DNA of 64,000 nucleotides from Novosphingobium olei (lineage in GTDB: Bacteria; Pseudomonadota; Alphaproteobacteria; Sphingomonadales; Sphingomonadaceae), in NCBI RefSeq assembly GCF_012927405.1, contig NZ_JABBGM010000002.1, forward strand, positions 742,566 through 806,565, given 5' to 3'. The notes beneath the pieces were generated by a model, which was not told the DNA's origin, made no database searches, and was given only the letters and a program-made list of their open reading frames with translations. The translations under genes and the position numbers were made by a program. Each line of letters starts with the position of its first letter. Positions within the stretch are counted from its first letter, which is position 1. Positions 8,570 to 16,587 of the stretch are shown in pieces.

Positions 8570-8621
8570 TCGATTAAGAAAATTGCCGCAAGCGATGAGG
8601 CGTAAGTGGGAGAGATTGGCA

Positions 8622-9365
8622 ATGGATGACTTGGTGCTGCGCGAGGATCACGATGGATGGACCATTCTTTCCCTCAATCGTCCCGACAAGCTGAACGCGC
8701 TGACCGTCGATGTCTTCCGCGCGCTTCGGGCGCAGATAGAGTTGCTCGCAAATGACCACACCGTGCGCTGCGTCGTCTTGCGCGGAGCGGGCAAGTGCTT
8801 TTCGGCCGGGCATGATCTGGGGGACATCGCGACTGGCGAGGCGGTACCGTCACGAGGATGGCACAGCGAGACGCTGCGGATGCTTGAACGGCTGCCCCAA
8901 CCGGTCATCGCTGCGGTTCATGGTCATTGCTACACCGGTGCGCTTGAAGTCGCCCTAGCGTGTGATTTCATTGTCGCGGCAGACAATGCACGCTTCGGCG
9001 ATACTCACGCCAAATGGGCCCTGACTCCGATCTGGGGCATGAGCCAGCGCTTGCCGCGACGTGTCGGCGTGGCGACCGCCAAGCGGCTGATGTTCACCGC
9101 CGACATGATTGATGCCGTCGAGGCCGAGCGGATCGGATTGGCGGAATATGTCGTCCCGCTCGCCGATTTCGAGCGGGAAATTGCCGCGCTGGCCAGCCGG
9201 ATCGCATCGCAGTCAGCATTTTCCCATCGCGCCAACAAGCGCCTGCTTGCCGCAACTGATGGAATGCCACTCGATGCCGGCCTGCAGTGGGAGATCCTCG
9301 AAAATGAAGGGCACGGACCTGATTTTGCCGAGCGCGTAGCGGGCTTTGGCGGAAGAAAGGGCTAG
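8622..9365 (+). CDS. Enoyl-CoA hydratase/isomerase (crotonase) family protein
   Basis: A 247-residue crotonase-fold protein. The oxyanion-hole stretch CFSAGHDLGD and the second loop GHCYTGALEVALACDFIVA are clear, with the Glu of GALE at the position of catalytic Glu144 of rat mitochondrial hydratase. The equivalent of Glu164 is replaced: FGDTHAKW stands where typical hydratases have FGQPE. That suggests chemistry other than simple hydration, for example hydratase/lyase, isomerase or thioesterase. The start at 8622 is set by GGGAGAG just upstream; the in-frame ATG at 8562 has no such site. It is divergent from the feruloyl-CoA-synthetase-like gene and may act on its product. Confidence 0.87.
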   Translation: MDDLVLREDHDGWTILSLNRPDKLNALTVDVFRALRAQIELLANDHTVRCVVLRGAGKCFSAGHDLGDIATGEAVPSRGWHSETLRMLERLPQPVIAAVHGHCYTGALEVALACDFIVAADNARFGDTHAKWALTPIWGMSQRLPRRVGVATAKRLMFTADMIDAVEAERIGLAEYVVPLADFEREIAALASRIASQSAFSHRANKRLLAATDGMPLDAGLQWEILENEGHGPDFAERVAGFGGRKG

Positions 9366-9370
9366 CCGTT

Positions 9371-9399
9371 GTCGGCGGCGCAGTCAGTGTGCCGCCGAC
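9371..9399. terminator. Hairpin between convergent crotonase and efflux genes
   Basis: GTCGGCGGC (9371-9379) and GCCGCCGAC (9391-9399) form a perfect 9-bp stem with an 11-nt loop. The loop contains the stop codon of the opposing efflux gene. There is no T-run, so it may only slow transcription from both sides. Confidence 0.4.
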
Positions 9400-10898
9400 A
9401 TGTCGACCTTTGCCTTTGGCTTGGGGGCAAGCCAGATCACCGCTGCCGCGAAGGCAAAGATGCCGGCGCTCCACAGGGCAATCTTGTCGGTGGCCAGGGT
9501 CACCGCCTCCGACTGGACCAGCCTATCGAGGATTATCCGTCCTTGGGCGGCACCGTAGCTGTCGAGCACTCTTCCTGGGTGCATCACGTTGACGAGCTCT
9601 GCACGCTGCAGCCGCGTCTGGGTCTCCCAAATTGTCTGCACGATGGAGGTAGCTATCGCGCCGGACAAAGTACGCATGAAGTTCTGGATGCCGGCAGCCG
9701 ATGCGGTTTGGTCTGGCCGAACCGAACCAAGTGCGAGAAGTGTCGTGCCGATGAAGAAGAACGGCATGCCGATGCCCTGCAGGAATTGGGGAAGCGACAA
9801 GGTGAAAAAGTCCATCTGCGTGACCCAGCCGGTCCGCATCAGCGATACCATCCCGAGCCAGATTACCCCGCCGCTCACCATCAGGCGAATGTCGAAACGG
9901 CTGCCGAATGCAGCAGCAACTGGAGACATCAGAACGGCCATGACGCCCACGAACGCCGTCGCATAGCCGGACCAGGTTGCGGTATATCCAAGGTTTGTCT
10001 GCAGGAAGAGCGGGATCAGCACGACTGACGAGAAGAACGCCGCGTAAGTCGAGCTTTGCGCGATAACGCCGATCGTGAAGCCGCGCTGTCGGAAAACCGA
10101 CAAGTCGATGATCGGGTTGGCCTCTGTCAGTTCCCAGATGAGGAATGCGAGGAAAAACACAGCCGCGATCACGGCCAGCCAAACGATCAGGCCATTCGCG
10201 AACCAGTCAACCTCGCGTCCCTTGTCGAGCATGATCTGAAGCGCACCCACCCAGATCACGAGCAGCAACAGGCCCACGTAATCAACCGGGTTGCGCGTGG
10301 TGCCGGTCTCGTAGCGCCGCAGCAACTGCCACGCGAGCGTGACGCAGATCGCCACGACCGGCAGGTTGATGAAGAATATCCAGTGCCACGACCAATTGTC
10401 GGAAATCGTCCCGCCCAGGATCGGTCCCGCGATGGGTGCCACGACCGTGGTCATGCTCCACAGCCCCAGCGCGGCCGGCGCTTTGTCCTTCGGGAAGATC
10501 CGCAGCAAAAGGGTCTGTGACATCGGCATGATCGGCGCGCCGCAAAAGCCTTGGAAGACGCGAAAAAGGATCAATGCTTCCAGGCTGGTTGAAAGCCCGC
10601 AGAGCAGCGAGAAGATACCAAAGCCGAGCACCGCCAGCATGAACACGCGGACTTCGCCAAAGCGGGATGCAATCCACCCTGACAAGGGGACGCAAATCGC
10701 CTCCGCAACCGAATAGGAGGTGATCGCCCAAGTGCCCTGCGTAGGGGCCACCGCTAGCGCCCCCGAAATGTGCGGAACCGAGACATTGGCGATGGTGATG
10801 TCGAGCACCACCATGAAGTTGGCAAGGGCCAGTGCCGCGCCGCCAAGGATCAGCTTGAACCCGCTCAGCGATTGCGTGTCCGACGACACGGGACTCAC
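9384..10898 (-). CDS. emrB: DHA2-family multidrug transporter (EmrB type)
   Basis: A 504-residue major-facilitator protein with about 14 transmembrane helices. The first helices carry NFMVVLDITIANVSVPHI and the loop SGWIASRFGEVRVF, the DHA2 signature and motif A. It would export toxic compounds with the proton gradient, coupled through an EmrA adaptor to an outer-membrane channel. Its start overlaps the stop of the adaptor gene as ATGA at 10895-10898. It is the last gene of a three-gene tripartite efflux operon. The substrate is unknown. Confidence 0.93.
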   Translation of the reverse strand: MSPVSSDTQSLSGFKLILGGAALALANFMVVLDITIANVSVPHISGALAVAPTQGTWAITSYSVAEAICVPLSGWIASRFGEVRVFMLAVLGFGIFSLLCGLSTSLEALILFRVFQGFCGAPIMPMSQTLLLRIFPKDKAPAALGLWSMTTVVAPIAGPILGGTISDNWSWHWIFFINLPVVAICVTLAWQLLRRYETGTTRNPVDYVGLLLLVIWVGALQIMLDKGREVDWFANGLIVWLAVIAAVFFLAFLIWELTEANPIIDLSVFRQRGFTIGVIAQSSTYAAFFSSVVLIPLFLQTNLGYTATWSGYATAFVGVMAVLMSPVAAAFGSRFDIRLMVSGGVIWLGMVSLMRTGWVTQMDFFTLSLPQFLQGIGMPFFFIGTTLLALGSVRPDQTASAAGIQNFMRTLSGAIATSIVQTIWETQTRLQRAELVNVMHPGRVLDSYGAAQGRIILDRLVQSEAVTLATDKIALWSAGIFAFAAAVIWLAPKPKAKVDMSAAH

Positions 10899-12076
10899 TC
10901 CGCCTTCGTGTCGATGGTGGCCGTCATCGACAGCCCGACGCGAAGCGGGTGATCCCTGAGCTGTGCTGGATCGAGCGCGATCCGCACCGGCACACGTTGC
11001 ACGACCTTGATCCAGTTGCCCGTCGCGTTCTGTGCCGGAATGACCGAAAGCGCCGAGCCGGTGCCGCCTGAAAGACCAACGACCCGGCCCTTGAAGACGA
11101 CGTCCTCGCCGTAGAGATCGGAAACGAGATCCACAGGCTGGCCGGATTTGACCCCCTTCAGTTCGCCTTCCTTGAAGTTGGCATCGACATAAGCCTGCCC
11201 GACGGGGACGATGGTCATCAGCGTTGATCCCGCCTGAACCCGTTGACCGACCTGAACCGAGCGGGTCGTGATCACGCCGTCGATGGGCGCTCGGACAACC
11301 GTCCGGGCAAGGTCCAGCCTGGCCTTGTCGAGTTGCGCCTTTGCGGCGAGGACTTCGGGATTGTTTTCGACCGAAGTGCCATCGATCAGAGCTGCATTTG
11401 CGCCCTTCTGGCCTTGCGCAGATCCTCGCGCCGCCCGTGCCTGAGCGAGCCCGGCCTTGGCTGCTGCCAGTGATCCACTGGCCGACGCAAAGGCGTTGCG
11501 CGCGCTGCTCAGCTCCTCGCCTGAAACTGCCCCGTCCTTGGCAAGGGACTCGCGCCGGGTCAGGTCGATGCGGGCACGTTCCACGTCTGCCATGGCAATC
11601 CTGACCTGCGCTTCCATCTTGCTGATATCGGCGGCCCGCTCTTCCACCTGGTTACCCAGCGCGGACGCGGTCGCGAATGTCTGGCGTACGCGGCGCAAGG
11701 CCTGCGCATAGTTTGCCTCGGCTTGGGCTAGGGCGATCTTTGCATCGCTGTCGTCGATCACGACCAGCACATCGCCCCTTTTGACCATCTGCGTATCAGA
11801 AACAGCGACCGCCTTTACCGAGCCGCCGACCTGCGGAGTGACCTGAGCGGTCTCGGCTCCGACGTAGGCATTGTCTGTTTCTACGTAGCGACCACCCGTG
11901 ATCCACCGGTAGGCAAGTGTGATCCCACCCACGAGCGCAAGTGCAACAAAGAAGATCGTAAACGCGCGCTTTCGCTTCGACGTGCCAAGAGCGGCATCGT
12001 GCGCGTCGCGATCTGTGGCGGGGTGGATCGAAGCAGGATCGATATCGGCCATGGAGCTCTCGACTGGATTGGTCAT
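10895..12076 (-). CDS. emrA: EmrA/HlyD-type membrane fusion protein
   Basis: A 393-residue periplasmic adaptor with one N-terminal transmembrane helix (about residues 37-58, FTIFFVALALVGGITLAYRW). The lipoyl/barrel half YVGAETAQVTPQVGGSVKAV follows. A long coiled-coil hairpin (about 100-240, rich in Ala, Glu, Gln and Arg) and the second lipoyl half APIDGVITTRSVQVGQRVQAG come next. It links the EmrB-like pump to the outer-membrane channel. The gene overlaps its neighbours by 4 bp on both sides (ATGA), so translation of the three is probably coupled. Confidence 0.93.
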   Translation of the reverse strand: MTNPVESSMADIDPASIHPATDRDAHDAALGTSKRKRAFTIFFVALALVGGITLAYRWITGGRYVETDNAYVGAETAQVTPQVGGSVKAVAVSDTQMVKRGDVLVVIDDSDAKIALAQAEANYAQALRRVRQTFATASALGNQVEERAADISKMEAQVRIAMADVERARIDLTRRESLAKDGAVSGEELSSARNAFASASGSLAAAKAGLAQARAARGSAQGQKGANAALIDGTSVENNPEVLAAKAQLDKARLDLARTVVRAPIDGVITTRSVQVGQRVQAGSTLMTIVPVGQAYVDANFKEGELKGVKSGQPVDLVSDLYGEDVVFKGRVVGLSGGTGSALSVIPAQNATGNWIKVVQRVPVRIALDPAQLRDHPLRVGLSMTATIDTKAE

Positions 12077-13509
12077 TGTGCAGAGAAACCGCCGCCAAGC
12101 GCGCGGATCAGTTGCACGTTGATGCTGAAGGAACGAGCCTCGGTCGCGGCCAGCTGCCGGCGTGCAGCAAGGAGCGAATCTTCGGCCGACAGAACTGAGA
12201 CGTAAGCGGACAGCCCGCCTTGATACCGTCGCCGCGCCAGATCATACGCTTCGCGAGCAGCGTTCACGGCCTCCGTGGCGGCAGCAGCCTGACTTTCGAT
12301 CGCTTGTTGCGAAGCAACCGCGTCGGCCACTTCATGAACTGCGCGGACGAGCGTTTCGTCATATTGGGCAACGGATTCATCGTAGTCGGCGCGGGCGATG
12401 CGATAGTTTCCTGACAGTCGGCCGCCCTCGAAGATCGGCAGGCTGAGGCTTCCGGTCGCCTGGCCAATGTCCGAACCCGACGCCGTCAGGTTGCTCAGTC
12501 CCAGCGATTGCACGCCCACCAGAGCAATCAAGTTGATGTTCGGATAGAAGGCGGCGCGCGCCACCTTGATGCGTGCGGCTGCAGCTTCGACGCGGGCCTT
12601 TGCAGCAGCAATGTCTGCCCGGCGGGCGACAAGCTCCAGCGGCAGATTGGCTGGTATGGACACAGCATGGGGCACAGTGTCCGGCGGCGCGATCGTTGCG
12701 CCCCGCTCGGGACCTGCGCCAAGGAGCGCCGCGAGCGCATTGCGGATCAGTTCGATCTGTTCATCGGCCGATGAGAGTTGGGCTTTCGCCGATGCGACCG
12801 CTGCATCCGCCTGACGCAGTTCAGCCCTTGTATCCAGCCCGTTTGCGACCCGGCGCCGGACTAGATCGGCACTTTCCTGCCGCAATCGCAAGGCATCGCG
12901 CGCCAATGCCTGATCAGCGCCGGCTCGGCCGAGATCCGCCCAGGTCGCGGCGACCGAAGTCGCCAAGGCAAGGCGGGCTGCCTCACGTTCAATCCTCGCG
13001 GCTAGCTGGTCGGCGTGTGCTGCGCGGAGGGCGGCCCGGTTCTTGCCGAAGAAGTCGATCTCGTAGGAAAGATCGAGGCTCGCTCGACCGGTCTGCTGCC
13101 AGCCCTGGGGCACGAACTGTCTTGGAAAGCCGTTGTTATAGCTCTGCTTTGACCACCCTGCGCTTCCTGATGCCGACGCCGTCGGCAATAAAGCGGCGCC
13201 CGCGGCTTGGGAGTAACCCTCGGCGCGGCGGGCCCGGGCGTCGGCGGCGGCAAGGGTGGGCGAACCGCGCAGTGCCTCGTCGATAAGGGCGGCGAGTTGC
13301 GGGTCGCCGAATTGCGACCACCAATCGGCCTTGGGGAATTCGGCTTGTCCGCCGGGACTCAGTCCGCGGGTTACCGATGGCGCTGACCGCACTTCGGGTT
13401 TCGCGCCGAGGTTGGGGACCGCCGCACAGCCGCCGAGGCACAGGGCGATCGCGGTCAGCGCGGTAGAGATGGACAGCGATTGTCCTCTGCTGGATCGCGA
13501 TGTGGTCAT
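12073..13509 (-). CDS. Outer-membrane efflux lipoprotein (NodT/OprM type)
   Basis: A 478-residue outer-membrane channel protein of RND/EmrAB-type efflux systems. The N-terminus MTTSRSSRGQSLSISTAL leads into a lipobox ALCLGGC, so the mature protein should be acylated at that Cys. The body shows the two-fold repeat of the family, with long Ala-rich helices and LDLSYEIDFFGKNRAALRAA and SLPIFEGGRLSGNYRIARADYDES. I chose ATG at 13509: the longer frame starts with a GTG at 13542 inside an operator-like repeat and adds no signal character. It is first in the operon and partners the adaptor and the pump. Confidence 0.9.
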   Translation of the reverse strand: MTTSRSSRGQSLSISTALTAIALCLGGCAAVPNLGAKPEVRSAPSVTRGLSPGGQAEFPKADWWSQFGDPQLAALIDEALRGSPTLAAADARARRAEGYSQAAGAALLPTASASGSAGWSKQSYNNGFPRQFVPQGWQQTGRASLDLSYEIDFFGKNRAALRAAHADQLAARIEREAARLALATSVAATWADLGRAGADQALARDALRLRQESADLVRRRVANGLDTRAELRQADAAVASAKAQLSSADEQIELIRNALAALLGAGPERGATIAPPDTVPHAVSIPANLPLELVARRADIAAAKARVEAAAARIKVARAAFYPNINLIALVGVQSLGLSNLTASGSDIGQATGSLSLPIFEGGRLSGNYRIARADYDESVAQYDETLVRAVHEVADAVASQQAIESQAAAATEAVNAAREAYDLARRRYQGGLSAYVSVLSAEDSLLAARRQLAATEARSFSINVQLIRALGGGFSAQ

Positions 13510-13522
13510 GGGGACTCGCAAA

Positions 13523-13545
13523 TTAGTGTACAGATCGGTCACTAA
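13523..13545. promoter_or_regulatory. Proximal operator-like site of the efflux operon
   Basis: TTAGTG (13523-13528) and CACTAA (13540-13545) are inverted arms around ACAGATCGGT, so the element resembles a TetR-type operator. The 19-bp part TGTACAGATCGGTCACTAA (13527-13545) recurs at 13587 with 16 of 19 bases identical. Confidence 0.5.
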
Positions 13546-13586
13546 TAGTGCGATGCCCGCTTGCAGCTATGGTGTCAAGCGCCTTC

Positions 13587-13605
13587 TGTACGGGGCGGTC
13601 ACTAA
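13587..13605. promoter_or_regulatory. Distal operator-like site of the efflux operon
   Basis: TGTACGGGGCGGTCACTAA repeats the proximal site at a distance of exactly 60 bp in the same orientation. The two copies suggest cooperative repression or autoregulation by a regulator coded elsewhere; none lies next to the operon. The rest of 13510-13778 holds no gene. Confidence 0.5.
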
Positions 13606-13778
13606 ATGACTGCAGTGTGCCCTGCCATGGCATTCAAGCTGGCGTGATCCATGTGGGCTTGGCGGGGAGGCACTTGGCCACGAAGCCACCGGTGCATCAT
13701 CGATGCTGTCGTTTTTCGTGATGGTCAGAACGCTGGAAGCGGAAAACGCGGGTGTTGTTTTGAACGGGAAGGAGCTGA

Positions 13779-14969
13779 TCAGAACAACTCGATCTTGGCA
13801 TCGGACGGCTGTATCGCTTCCTCACCCGCCAGCACCGTGCTGTAGACGTTGCGCTGGCTCTCCATCACGTAGCCATTCCGCTGATCCTCGAGCACTTCGA
13901 GAAGCGATCGCGCCGGTGGCGCGCCGCGATTGGCGCGCGCGACGAGATCTTCCAGCGCTCGCAAGGCATTGAACACCTGCTCCAGTCTCTGCCGCATGAC
14001 GTCCTGGAATTGTAGATTGCCGAGAATGTCTGACAAGGTCGTGACAATTTCCCAATGGCCAGCGTCAAGCGTCTGGATAACGCGATCCAGGTCGGAACTG
14101 CTTTCGAGTATCCGATCCTGCGCCTGGCGCAACTCGTCTACCAAGCTGTCGAGCGTTTCGAGCCCGGCCTTCTTGCTCGGCATGGCAGCCGTGATCTGGT
14201 CGTGCATGCGTTCAGAAAATGCGTTGATGTCGACGCCGACGTCATGGGCGCTTTCCGCCGTCTGCTTGGCCAGCGACCTCATTTCCGCGGCGATCAACGC
14301 AAAGGCGCTCCCCGCGCCACCGCGATGCTGCGCCTCTACTGCAGCATTGACCGATAGAAAGAAGGCCTTGTCGGCAATCTTGGTGATCATGTCGACTGTG
14401 GAGCGCAGGCCCTGGAATTCATCGGCCAGTGTCTGCAATCCTGCGAAGTTTGCCTCGATCTGCTGGTCCCTTTCGGCAAGCATGGTCGCCAAGCGAGAAA
14501 CGATTTCGCCCGGGACCTCGGTCGCGCGCATGATCGTATCCGCGCCCGCCAGCGTCGCGCGGATACGGTCCCTCTGCGACTGTGATGCCCGGTCGACCGC
14601 CCGAACCTTGTCCACTACGGCCACGACGCCGTTTTCGACATCGTTCTGGATGCCTTCGATCTGGCCGCAGAGGGTTTCGACGAAGGGCTCGACTGCCTGC
14701 ATGTCGGCAAGCACGGGCGGGGGGATGGCGAACGGGTCGTTAAGAAAGGCAAGCGAGGCGATCGGCGAGGCGTGTTCGACATCTGGAACCGTCTCGGCTT
14801 CGGTCGGTGCCTGTTCGTCGTTGCTCCGATCACGCATGAGCGTGACAGCAGCGCAAAGGCCGGCGGCAACCCCTGCAAGCGCCGAGGCACCGCCAAGTGC
14901 CGCCGCGATTCCGCCCACCATCACCAGAATGGCAAGGCGAGAACGCGGCAACAGCGCGATGCGGCGCAT
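13779..14969 (-). CDS. Membrane-anchored receptor-like chemotaxis protein with CheZ-like FQDxxxQ motif
   Basis: A 396-residue protein starting with a hydrophobic hairpin (about residues 11-45), then a helical chemoreceptor-like stretch. FLSVNAAVEAQHRGGAGSAF and LIAAEMRSLAKQTAESA resemble the signalling tip of methyl-accepting proteins but in degenerate form. Residues 321-327, FQDVMRQ, match the D-x3-Q pattern of the CheZ phosphatase site (FQDLTGQ in E. coli). The protein ends in KIELF, exactly like its paralogue at 16588. Start: ATG at 14969; a TTG at 14981 directly after the cheY stop is an alternative. It follows a cheY gene without a gap and probably acts on that CheY. Function as phosphatase is inference. 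Confidence 0.82.
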   Translation of the reverse strand: MRRIALLPRSRLAILVMVGGIAAALGGASALAGVAAGLCAAVTLMRDRSNDEQAPTEAETVPDVEHASPIASLAFLNDPFAIPPPVLADMQAVEPFVETLCGQIEGIQNDVENGVVAVVDKVRAVDRASQSQRDRIRATLAGADTIMRATEVPGEIVSRLATMLAERDQQIEANFAGLQTLADEFQGLRSTVDMITKIADKAFFLSVNAAVEAQHRGGAGSAFALIAAEMRSLAKQTAESAHDVGVDINAFSERMHDQITAAMPSKKAGLETLDSLVDELRQAQDRILESSSDLDRVIQTLDAGHWEIVTTLSDILGNLQFQDVMRQRLEQVFNALRALEDLVARANRGAPPARSLLEVLEDQRNGYVMESQRNVYSTVLAGEEAIQPSDAKIELF

Positions 14970-14981
14970 CGTCAAGATCAA

Positions 14982-15353
14982 TCAGGCCGGGAGCACTTGC
15001 CGGATCACGCCGAGCAAGTCGGGACCGGAAATAGGTTTGACGAGCCAGCCGGTCGCACCGAGCCGGCGGCTTTCCTCGCGCTTGGTCCGCTCGCTTTCGG
15101 TGGTCAACGTCAGGATGGGCGTGAAGCGGCAGCCCGGAAGACCACGCGCGTTGCGAATGAAATCGAGCCCGCCCATGTTCGGCATGTTGATATCGGTGAT
15201 GATGAGATCGGGCTTCAGGCCGGCGGACAGGGCGCTAAGCGCGCGGGCGCCATCGGCGGCCGACTCCACGCGGAAGCCATTCATCTCCAGCGTCGCGCGG
15301 ACGCTCATGATCATCGTCGGGGAGTCGTCGACGATCAGGATGGTCTTGTTCAT
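14982..15353 (-). CDS. CheY-like single-domain response regulator
   Basis: A 123-residue receiver domain with no output domain. VDDSP holds the acidic pocket, the phosphorylated Asp is in LIITDINMPNMGG, followed by LTLTTES (Thr switch) and the conserved Lys in GWLVKP. It is closely similar to the CheY at 17727 (both have FTPI.-LTTES and GATGW-VKP), so the two CheY/FQDxxxQ pairs look like a duplicated module. The start MNKTILIVDD at 15353 has GAGGGG upstream; the longer frame to 15476 is not receiver sequence. The gene is divergent from the CarH-like regulator, whose putative binding repeats lie 60-85 bp upstream. Confidence 0.92.
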   Translation of the reverse strand: MNKTILIVDDSPTMIMSVRATLEMNGFRVESAADGARALSALSAGLKPDLIITDINMPNMGGLDFIRNARGLPGCRFTPILTLTTESERTKREESRRLGATGWLVKPISGPDLLGVIRQVLPA

Positions 15354-15415
15354 GTTCCGGATTCCCCTCATCGATGGCGGGCCAGCGCGGACGAAGCGGG
15401 TGCTTCGAGGCGCAC

Positions 15416-15436
15416 TGTCCAACACAATTTGTCCAA
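15416..15436 (-). promoter_or_regulatory. Direct repeat pair (TTGGACA on minus strand) upstream of cheY
   Basis: TGTCCAA occurs at 15416-15422 and 15430-15436, a 14-bp step. Read on the minus strand these are two TTGGACA repeats upstream of the cheY at 15353. The mirror-image pair at 15583-15603 has the same 14-bp step. This is a candidate binding site for the divergent MerR/cobalamin regulator. Confidence 0.55.
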
Positions 15437-15582
15437 CTTGCGCCAAGTCCCCTTGTGGCAATCGGCGCGACCACATCCGGTGGTCGACCCACCCCCTGCG
15501 CCCGGAAGCTGAAAGGGACTATTGCGCAGCGCGCTTAAGGCGACACGAAAACGGCCTCGCGAGATTACGTAAGGGCGCTCGA

Positions 15583-15603
15583 TTGGACAGCCGAGGTTGG
15601 ACA
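15583..15603 (+). promoter_or_regulatory. Direct repeat pair (TTGGACA) upstream of the CarH-like gene
   Basis: TTGGACA at 15583-15589 and 15597-15603, again 14 bp apart, 42-62 bp before the regulator's ATG. TTGGACA fits the half-site pattern nTnnACAn that I recall for CarH operators. Together with 15416-15436 the arrangement is mirrored around the divergent promoter region. Confidence 0.55.
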
Positions 15604-15644
15604 AACGGATCGTCCCGTTCACGATTAGGTAGTGGGTCCTGGTC

Positions 15645-16583
15645 ATGCCCGGAGGCATGGAAGATTATGCGCCTGCAACCGTTCTATCGCTGAGCGACGT
15701 CGTCGCGATGACCGGTATGGGGGGCGACCTGCTACGAGCGTGGGAGCGACGTTACGGTTTTCCCAACCCTCTGCGGGATCGGCAGGGCCGCCGCGTCTAT
15801 CCTGTGACCCAAGTCGACCGGCTGCAGTTGCTATGCCAACTCGTTAACGCAGGGCACCGTCCATCGCGTATCGCTGCGCTGCCTCAGCCACAGCTCAAAG
15901 CCCTGATTCAGACCAGTCCCTTGGCCGTCACTGCCGGATCACCGCTCGTCGGCTATTCGGACATCGTCGAGCAGTTGGTCGAAGCGCTCGCGCGCAACGA
16001 TCTGGACGCACTTGCCCAAGGTTTGAGGCGCGATCTGGCTTATCGAGGCGCGCGATCGTTCATCCTCGAAACCGCGGCACCGTTGACGACGGCAGTGGGC
16101 TTCGCCTGGCAAGTGGGACGGATATCGGTACATCAGGAACATGCCTTTTCGCAAATTCTGCAGCATGTCCTGCGGACTGTCGTGCTGAATGCCGGGTCTG
16201 CTGCGGGGCCGAAATTCATCCTGACCACAACGCCGGGAGAGGCACACGGCCTGGGGATCGCCATGGCCGAAGCAATGATCGCGCTCGAAGGAGGATGTTG
16301 CCTTTCGCTTGGCTTGCAGACACCGCTCGAGGAAATTGCTGCAGCTACCGTTGCGCACCAGGTGGACGTTGTCGGGTTGTCGTTTTCGGCCTTCCATGCA
16401 CCGCGCAGGGCCGCCCGAACGATTGAAACACTTCGCAATCTGCTCGCGCCGACCGTTCGCTTGTGGGTGGGAGGCGGCTGTGTCGGGCTCGGTCACATTA
16501 CAGGCGCCGGTGTCGAACGCTTTGCTAGCCTTGCAACGATCGGGGAAGCAGTCGGCGGCCTGCAAACAAGACGCGCCGCCTGA
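15645..16583 (+). CDS. MerR-family cobalamin-binding regulator (CarH/LitR-like photoreceptor)
   Basis: A 312-residue regulator with an N-terminal MerR helix-turn-helix (GGDLLRAWERRYGFPNPLR, then YPVTQVDRLQLL). A four-helix cap follows, and then a B12-binding Rossmann domain. The cap has W155 and E165-H166, the Wx9EH signature of adenosylcobalamin-dependent CarH. The lower cobalt ligand motif ExHxxG is EAHGLG with H201. The Trp-to-His distance of 46 equals W131-H177 of Thermus CarH. Such proteins repress in the dark as tetramers and fall apart under light. Gln156 stands where I recall His132 in Thermus CarH. The gene lies opposite to the chemotaxis genes on both sides and ends 4 bp from the next stop. 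Confidence 0.9.
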   Translation: MPGGMEDYAPATVLSLSDVVAMTGMGGDLLRAWERRYGFPNPLRDRQGRRVYPVTQVDRLQLLCQLVNAGHRPSRIAALPQPQLKALIQTSPLAVTAGSPLVGYSDIVEQLVEALARNDLDALAQGLRRDLAYRGARSFILETAAPLTTAVGFAWQVGRISVHQEHAFSQILQHVLRTVVLNAGSAAGPKFILTTTPGEAHGLGIAMAEAMIALEGGCCLSLGLQTPLEEIAAATVAHQVDVVGLSFSAFHAPRRAARTIETLRNLLAPTVRLWVGGGCVGLGHITGAGVERFASLATIGEAVGGLQTRRAA

Positions 16584-16587
16584 GCTC

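Noticed and set aside
8622..9365. Naming the crotonase ech (feruloyl-CoA hydratase/lyase)
   Set aside because: The active-site residues do not allow a firm call, and no vanillin dehydrogenase is nearby.
9371..9399. The hairpin at the efflux gene end as a regulatory RNA element
   Set aside because: It spans the stop codon of a convergent gene and lacks other structure; a weak terminator is the simpler reading.
13930..15693. A 587-codon plus-strand open frame
   Set aside because: It runs antisense to a CheY and a receptor-like protein with clear motifs, is Ser/Arg-rich and has no ribosome-binding site or domain. Third-position GC bias creates such shadows.
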